64,000 nt of DNA from Halomicroarcula saliterrae (GTDB lineage: Archaea; Halobacteriota; Halobacteria; Halobacteriales; Haloarculaceae). The notes beneath the pieces are model-generated. The model was not told where the DNA came from. It made no database searches and saw nothing but the letters and a program-made list of their open reading frames with translations. The stretch is taken from the NCBI RefSeq assembly GCF_031624395.1, contig NZ_JAMQON010000001.1, positions 496,001 through 560,000 of the forward strand. The letters run 5' to 3'. Below, one piece after another: positions 42,576 through 51,193 of this stretch. A program made the translations under genes and the position numbers. Position 1 is the first letter of the stretch; each line of letters begins with the position of its first letter.

Positions 42576-44336
42576 ATGAAGGTGCGTATCGCCGCCGACG
42601 CCACCCGCGACGAGGCCACCGCCATCGCCGCGGCCGTCGCCGAACACGTCGGCGAGACCGTCGAGGTGTACGTCGGCGACGGCGACGAGCCGGAGCTCGT
42701 GCGGGAGGTTGCCGAGACGGACGACACGGAGTCGACACCGGCGGCCGAGGAGCCAGCGCCGACCGACCGCGAGCGCCGACTCCGCGAGGAGATCGCCGAC
42801 ATCGAGCGCGGCGGGCCCGAGAAGTACCGCGAGCGCCTCGCCGACCGGGGCAAACTGTTCGTCCGGGACCGGCTCGAACACTGGTTCGGCGAGGACGGTC
42901 TCGACTTCGAGGACGGGCGCTTTGCCAACTTCGACAGCTGGCACGGGTCGAGTCCCGACGTGGACGAGTACGACCCGGACACCCGGCTCCCCGCGGACGG
43001 GCTCGTCACCGGCGCCGGGACACTGGCGGGACGCAGGCTCCACGTCGGGGCCAACGACTTCACGGTGAAAGCGGGCTCCGTCGCGAAACACGGCGTCGAG
43101 AAGTTCATCAGACTGCAGGAGCGCGCACTGAAGACCGGTCGCCCCGCCCTGTATCTCGTCGACTCCTCCGGCGGGCGCATCGACCAGCAACGGGGCTTTT
43201 TCGCCAACCGGGAGGGGATCGGGAAGTTCTACTTCAACCACTCGCGGATTTCGGGCGTCGTCCCACAGATCTGCGTGCTGTATGGCCCCTGTATCGCCGG
43301 CGCGGCCTACACGCCCGTCTTCTCGGACTTCACGGTGATGGTGCGGGGGATGAGCGCGCTGGCCATCGCCTCCCCGCGGATGGTGGCGATGGTCACCGGC
43401 GAGGACGTCGACCTGGCGGAACTGGGCGGGCCGGACGTCCACGCTCGCCACTCCGGCAGCGCGGACCTCGTGGCCGACGACGAGGCCCACGCCCGCGAGC
43501 TCGTGGCCTCGCTCATCGGCTACCTGCCCGACAACTGCGAGGAACGACCGCCGACCGCCGACCCGGTCGAGCCGTCGAAACCGGCCGACGGCCTCGACGG
43601 CGTCGTCCCGCAGGAACCGAACAAGGGGTACGATATGCACCGGGTCATCGAGCGGGTCGTCGACGGGGACTCCTTCTTCGAGCTCCAGCCCGAATACGGC
43701 CGGGAGATACTCACCGGCTTCGCCCGCGTCGACGGCCGCTCGGTCGGCGTCGTGGCCAACCAGCCCGCCCACCGCGCCGGGGCCATCTTTCCGGACGCCG
43801 CCCGCAAGGCCGCCGAGTTCGTCTGGAAGTGCGACGCGTTCAACGTCCCGCTGTTGTATCTCTGTGACACGCCCGGGTTTATGGCCGGCTCGGATGTCGA
43901 ACGGGAGGGCATCCTGGAGGCGGGCAAGAAGATGATTTACGCCACGTCCGCCGCCACGGTCCCGAAACAGTGCGTGGTGGTCCGGAAGGCCTACGGCGCC
44001 GGCATCTACGCCATGTCCGGCCCGGCCTACGACCCGGAGGCGACGCTCGCGCTGCCCAGCGGCGAAATCGCCATCATGGGGCCCGAAGCGGCTATCAACG
44101 CCGTCTACGCCAACAAGCTCGACGCCATCGACGACCCCGAGGAGCGGGCCGAACGCGAGCGGGAGCTGCGCGAACAGTACCGCGAGGACATCGACGCCCA
44201 CCGGATGGCGAGCGAGGTCGTCATCGACGAAATCGTCCCGCCCGGCGACCTGCGGGCCGAGCTGGCCGCCCGGTTCGAGCTGTACGAGACCGTCGAGAAG
44301 GACCGACCCGAGAAGAAACACGGGACCATCCTGTAG
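42576..44336 (+). CDS. Acyl-CoA carboxylase carboxyltransferase (PccB-like)
   Basis: 586 residues. Residues 1-75 are an acidic extension not found in compact PccB (AADATRDEATAIAAAVAEHV...). The crotonase-fold core is complete: KHGVEKFIRLQERALKTGRPALYLVDSSGGRI, GPCIAGAAYTP, FMAGSDVEREGI and KAYGAGIYAMSGPAYDPE. It transfers CO2 from biotin to propionyl- or acetyl-CoA, giving the methylmalonyl-CoA used by the mutase at 35-36 kb. Biotin carboxylase and carrier subunits are not nearby. Convergent with a small zinc-ribbon gene by 1 bp. Confidence 0.9.
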   Translation: MKVRIAADATRDEATAIAAAVAEHVGETVEVYVGDGDEPELVREVAETDDTESTPAAEEPAPTDRERRLREEIADIERGGPEKYRERLADRGKLFVRDRLEHWFGEDGLDFEDGRFANFDSWHGSSPDVDEYDPDTRLPADGLVTGAGTLAGRRLHVGANDFTVKAGSVAKHGVEKFIRLQERALKTGRPALYLVDSSGGRIDQQRGFFANREGIGKFYFNHSRISGVVPQICVLYGPCIAGAAYTPVFSDFTVMVRGMSALAIASPRMVAMVTGEDVDLAELGGPDVHARHSGSADLVADDEAHARELVASLIGYLPDNCEERPPTADPVEPSKPADGLDGVVPQEPNKGYDMHRVIERVVDGDSFFELQPEYGREILTGFARVDGRSVGVVANQPAHRAGAIFPDAARKAAEFVWKCDAFNVPLLYLCDTPGFMAGSDVEREGILEAGKKMIYATSAATVPKQCVVVRKAYGAGIYAMSGPAYDPEATLALPSGEIAIMGPEAAINAVYANKLDAIDDPEERAERERELREQYREDIDAHRMASEVVIDEIVPPGDLRAELAARFELYETVEKDRPEKKHGTIL

Positions 44337-44337
44337 C

Positions 44338-44490
44338 TCACAGGAGCCAGGGTCGCTCGGCGGGCTCGAACCGGTGACCACAGGCCGGACACGTCACGCG
44401 GCGCTCGCCCTCGTCCGTGTCGACGGGAAACCGGGTCGTCCAGTCCCGGTGGCCACACCGCGGACAGCGCCGCCGGAGTGGTGGCATCAT
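44338..44490 (-). CDS. Tiny two-knuckle zinc-ribbon protein
   Basis: 50 residues, below usual ORF cut-offs. CPRCGHRDWTTRF and CPACGHRFEPAERPW each carry C-x2-C-G-H, together a C4 zinc ribbon. The stop is 1 bp from the end of the carboxyltransferase gene. The N-terminus MMPPLRRR is basic; the ATG pair at 44490 and 44487 offers two starts. Similar tiny ribbons are abundant in haloarchaea. Function unknown. Confidence 0.7.
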   Translation of the reverse strand: MMPPLRRRCPRCGHRDWTTRFPVDTDEGERRVTCPACGHRFEPAERPWLL

Positions 44491-44628
44491 AGCACGCTCT
44501 AGCCGCCGGCCGCCGAAGGGGCTGTCGGGGCCGGTGTCCGACGGTATCGGAACAGTTATTTGATGCCGGAAAAAGCCTGAAATAACAGGGCCACAGCGGC
44601 ACGGAAGGGGGTGGTCCGGGGACGTGAG

Positions 44629-44994
44629 ATGTGGCTATCTGACCGCACGGTCCGTCACGGGACCATCGAGACGGTGGGGCGTCGGGCACTCGATCTGCTG
44701 GCGAGCGTCGAGCGCGAGCTGTGGGTCGTCGTCGCGGCGGCGCTGGTCGCGGACGTCTACCTGACACAGCTGGGGCTCCAGTACGGGCTCCGCGAGGGGA
44801 ACCCGCTCGCACGGCACCTCATCGAGGCGTTCGGCATCGGCGCTCTCGCCGCGCTCAAAGTGGGGGTAGTGGGATTGGCCGGCGTCGTTCGCGAACTGGT
44901 GCCGGAGCGTCAGGCGCCGACGATTCCCCTCGGAGTGGCCATCCCGTGGGTGGTCGCCGTCTGCGTCAACGGGACGTTGCTGCTCGGGCGTTGA
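44629..44994 (+). CDS. DUF5658-like membrane protein
   Basis: 121 residues from the ATG at 44629 (MWLSDRTVRHGTIETVG). Three hydrophobic helices, with the family motif DVYLTQLGLQYGLREGNPLARHL between the first and second. DUF5658 proteins are small haloarchaeal membrane proteins of unknown role. Followed by the convergent MaoC gene. Confidence 0.72.
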   Translation: MWLSDRTVRHGTIETVGRRALDLLASVERELWVVVAAALVADVYLTQLGLQYGLREGNPLARHLIEAFGIGALAALKVGVVGLAGVVRELVPERQAPTIPLGVAIPWVVAVCVNGTLLLGR

Positions 44995-45001
44995 GCCGGC
45001 C

Positions 45002-45451
45002 CTACGCCTCGGCGCGCTCGACCAGAGCCGTCCGCTCGAACGTACAGACGAGCGTCCCCTCGCGCGCGTACACGTCGACCTGCATCCGCACGACGCCACG
45101 CTGTTCGTCGCTCGTGAGCCGTTTGTCCAGCACTGTGGTCTCGGCCCGAATCGTGTCGCCGTGGAACACCGGTGCGGGGTGTTCGACGCCGTCGTAGCCG
45201 AGGTTGGCGACGACGGTGCCGTCGGTCGTCTCCGGTATCGTCAGCCCGACGGCCAGTGACAGGGTGTAGAGCCCGTTGACAACCCGCTCGCCGAACGTCG
45301 TCTCGGCGGCGAACTCGGCGTCCAGGTGGAGCGGCTGCCCGTTCATGGTCAGGTCACAGAACCGCTGGTTGTCGCTCTCGCTCACCGTCCGGCGCCGGTC
45401 GTGGTCGATAGTCTCGCCCTCGGTGAACTCCTCGTAGTACAGCCCGCCCAT
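45002..45451 (-). CDS. MaoC-like hot-dog dehydratase
   Basis: 149 residues, one hot-dog domain. Conserved LTMNGQPLHLDAEFAAET and FGERVVNGLYTLSLAVGLTI are the MaoC hydratase-2 motifs with the N-x-x-x-x-H catalytic region. It hydrates or dehydrates enoyl-CoA substrates. A 76-bp promoter region separates it from the divergent CitE-like gene. The two suit a hydratase/lyase step on C4-C5 acyl-CoA; mesaconyl-CoA is a tempting but unproved substrate because the known haloarchaeal mesaconyl-CoA hydratase is larger. Confidence 0.86.
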   Translation of the reverse strand: MGGLYYEEFTEGETIDHDRRRTVSESDNQRFCDLTMNGQPLHLDAEFAAETTFGERVVNGLYTLSLAVGLTIPETTDGTVVANLGYDGVEHPAPVFHGDTIRAETTVLDKRLTSDEQRGVVRMQVDVYAREGTLVCTFERTALVERAEA

Positions 45452-45526
45452 ACCGACGAGAGGGACCCCCGGACCTTAGCGGTGTGGGAACACACCACTT
45501 ACCACGGCGCCCGCCCAACGGCCGAC

Positions 45527-46354
45527 ATGGCGCGCCGAAGCATCCTGTTCTCGCCGGGGGACGACCCCGAGAAGCTGCGGAAGTCAGTCCGCTTCGACGC
45601 TGACGTCGTCGTTTTCGACCTCGAAGACGCCGTGGTCCCCGACCGGAAGCCGGCCGCCCGCGAGGTCGTCCGCGACGCGCTGGGAGACGTCGGCGCCACC
45701 GACTGTGAGGTGTGTGTCCGCGTCAACCCGGTCGGTTCCGGGGCGACCGAGGACGTGAGGGTGGCGCTCTCGACAGCGCGGCCGGACTCGGTGTTGCTCC
45801 CGAAGACCGGCGGGGCCGACGACGTGACACGACTGCGGACGCTTCTTTCCGAGGCTGGTGTCGACTGCCCGACACTGGCGCTCGTCGAGTCGGCCGCGGG
45901 CGTGCTCCACGCCGAGGCCATCGCCGCCCACGAAGCCACTGACGCCGTGCTGTTCGGCGCCGAGGACCTCGCGGCCGACGTCGGGGCCACCCGAACGCCG
46001 GCGGGCGGCGAGGTCGAACACGCCCGCCAGCACGTGGTGCTGGCCGCGCGGGCCGCCGGCGTCTCGCCCATCGACACGCACTTCCCGAACTACACCGACG
46101 ACGCCGGCCTCCGCGCGGAGGCCGAACGAGCCGTCGAACTGGGGTACGACGGGAAACTCGCCGTCCACCCCGCACAGGTGGCAGTCATCAACGACGCGTT
46201 CACGCCGAGCGCCGACCGCGTCGCCCGGGCCGAGCGGATTCTCGCGGCGGAGTCCGCGGCCGACGGCGGCGTGTTCGTCGTCGACGGCGAGATGATAGAC
46301 GCCCCGCAGATCCGGCAGGCCGAGCGGGTGCTGGAACGGGCCGACGGGAGCTGA
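45527..46354 (+). CDS. HpcH/HpaI aldolase/citrate lyase-like (CitE family) protein
   Basis: 275 residues from the ATG at 45527. LFSPGDDPEKLRKS, DVVVFDLEDAVVPDRK (Mg-binding DLEDAV), CVRVNP, LPKTGGADD, LALVESAAGV and FGAEDLAADVG follow the CitE/malyl-CoA lyase pattern. The family cleaves malyl-, methylmalyl- or citryl-CoA. In the haloarchaeal methylaspartate cycle similar enzymes act as methylmalyl-CoA lyase or malyl-CoA thioesterase. Divergent from the MaoC dehydratase, which supports an acyl-CoA role. Confidence 0.87.
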   Translation: MARRSILFSPGDDPEKLRKSVRFDADVVVFDLEDAVVPDRKPAAREVVRDALGDVGATDCEVCVRVNPVGSGATEDVRVALSTARPDSVLLPKTGGADDVTRLRTLLSEAGVDCPTLALVESAAGVLHAEAIAAHEATDAVLFGAEDLAADVGATRTPAGGEVEHARQHVVLAARAAGVSPIDTHFPNYTDDAGLRAEAERAVELGYDGKLAVHPAQVAVINDAFTPSADRVARAERILAAESAADGGVFVVDGEMIDAPQIRQAERVLERADGS

Positions 46355-46453
46355 CCGCCGGTCGCCGGTTCGAGCCGGCCACGTCCGAACCACTCGCCGG
46401 CGGTCACGCGACCGCGGCGTACTACTAACTACCTCCGTCCCGGTAGCTGACAT

Positions 46454-46852
46454 ATGGCTTCCGTCCCCGAGCAGTACCACGACCTCTTCGAGAAAGCGAC
46501 GTTCGCCCACGTCACGACGAGACTGCCCGACGGTCGTCCCCACACGACGCCGGTGTGGGTCGACTACGACGCCGCGGACGACCGGCTGCTCGTCAACACC
46601 GAGCGACACCGCCGGAAGGCGAAAAACGTCGCACAGGACCCCACTGTCTCCGTCAGCATGACCGACCCCGACGACCCCTACCGGTTCCTCTCGGTCACCG
46701 GCGAAGTCGACGAGGTGACGACCGAGGGGGCCCGCGAGCACATCGACGAACTCGCCGGGCGATACATGGGCGAAGACGAGTACCCCCAGCCTATCCAGAG
46801 CGAGCGGGTCGTGCTCCGGATTCGCGCCGACGACGTGTTCCACGGCGGCTGA
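46454..46852 (+). CDS. PPOX-class (split beta-barrel) flavin/F420-dependent oxidoreductase
   Basis: 132 residues. [24 protein letters not shown] is the start of the split barrel. [23 protein letters not shown] is the phosphate-binding region of F420- or FMN-dependent PPOX proteins. The short length and HRRKAKN suggest the F420-binding branch, but cofactor is not certain. Located between the CitE-like and glutamate dehydrogenase genes, same strand. Confidence 0.85.
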   Translation: MASVPEQYHDLFEKATFAHVTTRLPDGRPHTTPVWVDYDAADDRLLVNTERHRRKAKNVAQDPTVSVSMTDPDDPYRFLSVTGEVDEVTTEGAREHIDELAGRYMGEDEYPQPIQSERVVLRIRADDVFHGG

Positions 46853-46914
46853 CTGGCCACGGCACGTCCATGTCCGGCGGCACCCTTTTGTCCGCGCTCG
46901 CTGATTTATACGGT

Positions 46915-48171
46915 ATGTCTGACGAGGTGAACCCGTTCGAGAGTCTGCAGGAGCAGATCGACGACGCCGCCGCCTACCTCGAATACCCAACCGACGTGCT
47001 GGAACGGCTGAAACACCCCGAGCGAGTGCTGGAGACGAACCTCTCCGTCGAGCTCGACGACGGCTCCATCGAGGTGTTTCCGGCCTTCCGCTCGCAGTTC
47101 AACGGCGACCGCGGCCCGTACAAGGGCGGCATCCGCTACCACCCGCAGGTCTCCCGGGACGAAGTCAAGGCCCTCTCCGGGTGGATGGTGTACAAGTGCG
47201 CCGCCGTCGGCATCCCCTACGGCGGCGGCAAGGGCGGTATCCGACTCGACCCGCGGCGCTACTCCGCGGCCGAACTGGAGCGTATCACCCGCTCCTTTGC
47301 CAAAGAGCTCCGGCCGTTCATCGGCGTGGACAAGGACATCCCCGCGCCCGACGTCAACACCGGCCAGCGGGAGATGAACTGGATAAAGGACACCTACGAG
47401 ACGCTGGAGAACACGACCGAGCCCGGCGTTATCACGGGTAAGGCCCCGGAATCGGGCGGCAGCGCGGGTCGGGTCGAGGCGACGGGCCGGTCGGTGATGC
47501 TCACGACGCGGGAGGCGTTCGACTATCTCGACAGGGACATCGAGAACGCGACCGTCGCGGTACAGGGCTATGGCAACGCCGGCTCCGTTGCCGCGAAGCT
47601 CATCGACGACCTCGGGGCCAAAATCGTCGCCGCCTCGGACTCCTCGGGCGCCATCTACAACCCCGACGGCTTCGACGCCCGCGCGGCGAAAGACCACAAG
47701 CGCGAGACGGGCTCGCTGGCGGGCTTCGAGGGCGCCACCGATCAAGGGTCCAACGAGGAACTGCTCACGATGGACGTGGACCTCCTCGTCCCTGCGGCGC
47801 TGGAAAACGCCATCGACGGCGACATCGCCCGGAACGTCGAGGCCGACATCATCGTCGAGGCGGCGAACGGCCCGCTCACCCCCCGAGCCGACGATGTCCT
47901 GACCGACCGGGACGTGGCCGTCTTCCCCGACATCCTCGCCAACGCCGGCGGCGTCACGGTGTCGTACTTCGAGTGGGTGCAGAACCGCCAGCGGTTCTAC
48001 TGGTCCGAGGAGCGGGTCAACGACGAACTGGAGACTATCATCACGAACGCCTTCGAGAACCTCGTCGCCACCTACGAACGCACCGACGCGCCGAGTTTCC
48101 GGACGGCGATGTACGTCGTCGCCATCGAGCGCGTCGTCAACGCCGCCGAGGAAGGCGGTATCTGGCCGTAG
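46915..48171 (+). CDS. gdhA: Glutamate dehydrogenase (Glu/Leu/Phe/Val family)
   Basis: 418 residues from the ATG at 46915. [20 protein letters not shown] (101-109, catalytic Lys), APDVNTG, the Rossmann [14 protein letters not shown] and NGPLTP are in place. It links 2-oxoglutarate and ammonia to glutamate. In haloarchaea it balances nitrogen and can feed the methylaspartate cycle through glutamate. NAD or NADP preference is not clear. Followed by an A/T-richer intergenic boundary at 48172-48308. Confidence 0.93.
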   Translation: MSDEVNPFESLQEQIDDAAAYLEYPTDVLERLKHPERVLETNLSVELDDGSIEVFPAFRSQFNGDRGPYKGGIRYHPQVSRDEVKALSGWMVYKCAAVGIPYGGGKGGIRLDPRRYSAAELERITRSFAKELRPFIGVDKDIPAPDVNTGQREMNWIKDTYETLENTTEPGVITGKAPESGGSAGRVEATGRSVMLTTREAFDYLDRDIENATVAVQGYGNAGSVAAKLIDDLGAKIVAASDSSGAIYNPDGFDARAAKDHKRETGSLAGFEGATDQGSNEELLTMDVDLLVPAALENAIDGDIARNVEADIIVEAANGPLTPRADDVLTDRDVAVFPDILANAGGVTVSYFEWVQNRQRFYWSEERVNDELETIITNAFENLVATYERTDAPSFRTAMYVVAIERVVNAAEEGGIWP

Positions 48172-48308
48172 TTGCCAAGCTGAAGGGGAGGTTCCCAATG
48201 TATCGTTTCATCTCGGCACACGAACCGCCCGTAAAAAACACATGCAGGCACGTGCTGTTGTTTCAGCGGTCCGAACCCGTGCTTACCAATGGGTCCACTC
48301 TCAAAATC

Positions 48309-49598
48309 TTACGATAGTACTGTTTCATCACCCGATTCGTCAACAACGACAATCTCTCCCGAGTCATTTACCTCAAGACGCGCACCGTTGCTACCCATCT
48401 CTATTACTCCATTGTCGTAAGTCCCGCCGCCTGTGGATTTCAGACCAGACGCGAACTGTACACTGCTACCAGTGTCGAAATTAAGAATATCGAATATCTG
48501 CCCCTTTGAGTTGACACGAAAACCGACTGTACCTTTTTCATCGTAAGTGCGGATGTTGCCGTCCTTGATTGAGACGTAGTCCTTCCCGAGGTCGCCTAAC
48601 TGCCGATATGGGCCAGATACGCTGTCGAATTGGATTCTGTCCGCATCAACGTCGTTCAGTTCGACGAGTGTGTCGATATTGTTGAGCCGATATTGCTGTA
48701 CTAATGGCCCGCTGTTCGAGTAGTCTGCAGTCGTTTTAAACGCGACTGTGCCCGTGTAGTTGTTCAGTGGGTCATCAATCCGCGGAGCTGTCATCACTGC
48801 ATTTTCGAGCAAGCCAGATAATTCAAATGCGACCGAATTATTTCCAGTCGGAAACATTGCGGGTTGCATGATGACAGCATTACCGAGATCTCCCTGCAAT
48901 CTCATCCCGATGTTGCCATACTTCACAGACTCTGGCGATATCTCCGTATCAACAAATGATGGAGTACCACTGCCACCAGTAACGCTCGCCGGGAGAAACT
49001 GGATTCCGATGTCAGTAACTCGATACTCCCCTCGTGTTATCTGTGTATTCTCACAGAACAGTTCGTGGTTTTCCACTGAGATTCCGACAGTAAAATCCCG
49101 GACTGTGCGGGGCCCGATGTGAACGTCAGTCGTGTCTTTGAGTTGTAACCAGCCATTGTTTGAAGACTCTGTAGAGTGCCAACTCCCGCCCATGATAGTC
49201 GTTGTCCATCGCGACGCATTGGCCCCGTCGACCGAATTCGACTCGTCTATCGACAACGCCCACCCAGTCGCCGAACACTCTATTTCGGCCCGTTCTGCAA
49301 TGCGGAGTTCGAAACCTTCGTGTACGTTCGGGTCGATTGTGAGTTGACTATCCCACGTCCATTGATTATCAATTGGTTCAGCAACAAATATACGGCTGGC
49401 TCCATTTTCTAATGCACTTAGAACTTTCTCGCGGAGATTACCCCCACCGCCAAGGTATATATCTCCACCAATGACCTGTTTGCCTGTATTTACTGAATCA
49501 AACTTCCCATCTTCGAATTTGACCGGAATCTTGTTTCCCTCACTGTCGAGTGCAATTATTTCACCGTTCTCGTTCCGAAGTTCTATTTGGTTACTCAT
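48309..49598 (-). CDS. Tailspike-like right-handed beta-helix protein of foreign character
   Basis: 429 residues. The N-terminus MSNQIELRNENGEIIALDSEGNKIPV is like a virion-binding head domain. Residues about 40-110 resemble pectate-lyase-type starts (DIYLGGGGNLREKVLSALENGA), then many short beta repeats (GISVENHELF, IGMRLQGDLGNAVIMQ). No signal peptide. GC and codon use are clearly lower than in neighbours (many ATA, AAT, TTT codons), which suggests recent transfer, probably from a provirus or a glycan-active operon. Its start overlaps the stop of the upstream lipoprotein by 4 bp. Confidence 0.65.
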   Translation of the reverse strand: MSNQIELRNENGEIIALDSEGNKIPVKFEDGKFDSVNTGKQVIGGDIYLGGGGNLREKVLSALENGASRIFVAEPIDNQWTWDSQLTIDPNVHEGFELRIAERAEIECSATGWALSIDESNSVDGANASRWTTTIMGGSWHSTESSNNGWLQLKDTTDVHIGPRTVRDFTVGISVENHELFCENTQITRGEYRVTDIGIQFLPASVTGGSGTPSFVDTEISPESVKYGNIGMRLQGDLGNAVIMQPAMFPTGNNSVAFELSGLLENAVMTAPRIDDPLNNYTGTVAFKTTADYSNSGPLVQQYRLNNIDTLVELNDVDADRIQFDSVSGPYRQLGDLGKDYVSIKDGNIRTYDEKGTVGFRVNSKGQIFDILNFDTGSSVQFASGLKSTGGGTYDNGVIEMGSNGARLEVNDSGEIVVVDESGDETVLS

Positions 49599-49951
49599 AC
49601 TGTCTCTGTGATACCGAGGGTAGCTCCGTCCTCGATGACGAGACTACCAGTTTCTTCCCAGACGATGCACTCGTAAACTTCGGATTCGGGAGGCGCTGTC
49701 CCACCGTTCTCGAAGCGGAGGGTGGTGGATTGCGTGCTCTTGAGCGTCCGGAGCGATGGCGGTGAAACGTTCGTCTTAGTCTCGGCCGGGACGGTGAGTG
49801 TCTCCAACGCTTTCCGTGTTCGCATCATTGACGCCGCTCTGGATGGCGGAAGTTCGTCTTCTGTACCGGCACAGCCAGCAAGGGCGCCAGTCGCACCCGC
49901 AACAGCCGAGACCAATATCTCTCGACGGGAGAGCCAATTTGATGGTTGCAT
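49595..49951 (-). CDS. Small lipoprotein coupled to the beta-helix gene
   Basis: 118 residues. Signal SRREILVSAVAGATGALAGC: a twin-Arg and a lipobox with Cys27. The mature part is Ser/Thr/Pro-rich, then SLRTLKSTQSTTLRFENGG and VYECIVWEETGSLVIEDGATLGI, beta-strand-like. Shares the low GC of the beta-helix gene. Translational coupling suggests they act together: lipoprotein outside as anchor, beta-helix as effector, though the latter lacks its own export signal. Confidence 0.62.
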   Translation of the reverse strand: MQPSNWLSRREILVSAVAGATGALAGCAGTEDELPPSRAASMMRTRKALETLTVPAETKTNVSPPSLRTLKSTQSTTLRFENGGTAPPESEVYECIVWEETGSLVIEDGATLGITETV

Positions 49952-50073
49952 ATCAACTCCAGATGGCCAGATGACACAAATTATTTTCTATCGGTAGAGT
50001 AGCAAATCTAACGGGGACACTCCAGCCTGCGCTGACCGCCGGAGTTTTGTTCCGCTCGCTCCAACAGGATACC

Positions 50074-50559
50074 ATGCCGGTCTTCGAGCGCGAGGTTCGC
50101 GTGTCGGCGCCACTCGACGATGTCTGGGAGTTCCACGCGACAGCGGACGGTCTGGTCGCTCTGACCCCCGACTGGATGCACCTACAGGTCGAGGAGACCC
50201 GGGGCCCCGACGGGGAACCGGACCCCGAGGCGCTCGAACCGGGCTCGGTCGTCGTCTCCTCGATACAGCCCTTCGGTGTCGGGCCGCGCCAGCGATGGGT
50301 CTCGGAAATCGTCGCCCGCGAGGAGGGCGAGACGGAGGCGATGTTCCGGGACGTGATGACCGAGGGGCCGTTTCCGGAGTGGGAACACACTCACCGGTTC
50401 CACGCGGCCGGGGACCTCGCGACCGTCGTCCACGACCGCGTGGAGTACGAGCTCCCCGGCGGCCCGCTTGGCCGGCTCGCCGGGCCGCTGGGGTTCGTCG
50501 GGATGGAACCGATGTTTCGCTTTCGTCACCGAAAGACACGGGAGCTACTGGAAGCGTAG
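50074..50559 (+). CDS. SRPBCC family protein
   Basis: 161 residues from the ATG at 50074. A helix-grip fold is indicated by VFEREVRVSAPLDDVWEFHATADGLVAL and the C-terminal LAGPLGFVGMEPMFRFRHRKTRELLE helix. Such cyclase/dehydrase-type proteins bind hydrophobic small molecules. Ligand unknown. It restores the high-GC background after the island and precedes a flavoprotein by 61 bp. Confidence 0.8.
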   Translation: MPVFEREVRVSAPLDDVWEFHATADGLVALTPDWMHLQVEETRGPDGEPDPEALEPGSVVVSSIQPFGVGPRQRWVSEIVAREEGETEAMFRDVMTEGPFPEWEHTHRFHAAGDLATVVHDRVEYELPGGPLGRLAGPLGFVGMEPMFRFRHRKTRELLEA

Positions 50560-50620
50560 GCCGGGGGCACTTTTGCGCCCTCGGACAGGCCTTTCAGTGT
50601 CGGTCGTGAAGAGGTGCTGT

Positions 50621-51172
50621 ATGACAGACGTACTCGTCGTCGGCGGCGGTCCCGCCGGCCTCAGCGCTGCACTGTTCACGGAGAAGAACGGCCTCGACAC
50701 AGCCGTCTACGACACCGACGAGACGTGGATGCACAAGGCCCACCTGTTCAACTACCTCGGCATCGACTCGATGGACGGGTCGGAGTTCATGGAGGTCTCA
50801 CGCGAGCAGGTCGAGGGCTTCGGCGTCGATATCCACGAGGGCGAAGTCACCGGCATCGAGGAGACCGAGGACGGGTTCGCCGTCACAACCGACGACGGCG
50901 AGGCCGAAGCGTCCTATCTGGTGCTCGCGACCGGCGCCGACCGCTCGCTGGCCGAGGAACTGGGCTGTGCGTTCGACGGCGACCTCGTCGACGTGACCCT
51001 CTCGATGGAGACCAGCGTCGGGGACGCCTACGCCACCGGGGCGATGGTCCGGGACCAGGAGTGGCAGGCTATCATCTCCGCGGGCGACGGCGGAGCGGCC
51101 GCGCTCGACATCCTCTCGAAGGAGGAAGGCGAACACTTCCACGACTTCGACACGCCGGCGGACGCCGAGTAA
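50621..51172 (+). CDS. Short thioredoxin reductase-like FAD/NAD(P) protein without CxxC
   Basis: 183 residues from the ATG at 50621. LVVGGGPAGLSAALFTEKNGL is the FAD Rossmann motif, YLVLATGADRSL the second, and the C-terminal GDAYATGAMVRDQEWQAIISAGDGGAAAL resembles the TrxR FAD-end motif. True TrxR is about 310 residues and has an NADPH domain with CxxC; here the NADPH domain and cysteines are missing. It is like ferredoxin-NADP reductase or TrxR remnants known in haloarchaea. May reduce a small partner or be purely FAD-binding. Confidence 0.78.
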   Translation: MTDVLVVGGGPAGLSAALFTEKNGLDTAVYDTDETWMHKAHLFNYLGIDSMDGSEFMEVSREQVEGFGVDIHEGEVTGIEETEDGFAVTTDDGEAEASYLVLATGADRSLAEELGCAFDGDLVDVTLSMETSVGDAYATGAMVRDQEWQAIISAGDGGAAALDILSKEEGEHFHDFDTPADAE

Positions 51173-51193
51173 GCCGGCCCGCTACCGGCCGTA

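Noticed and set aside
48309-49951. Complete prophage
   Set aside because: Only two genes have foreign composition; no capsid, terminase, integrase or att duplication is seen.
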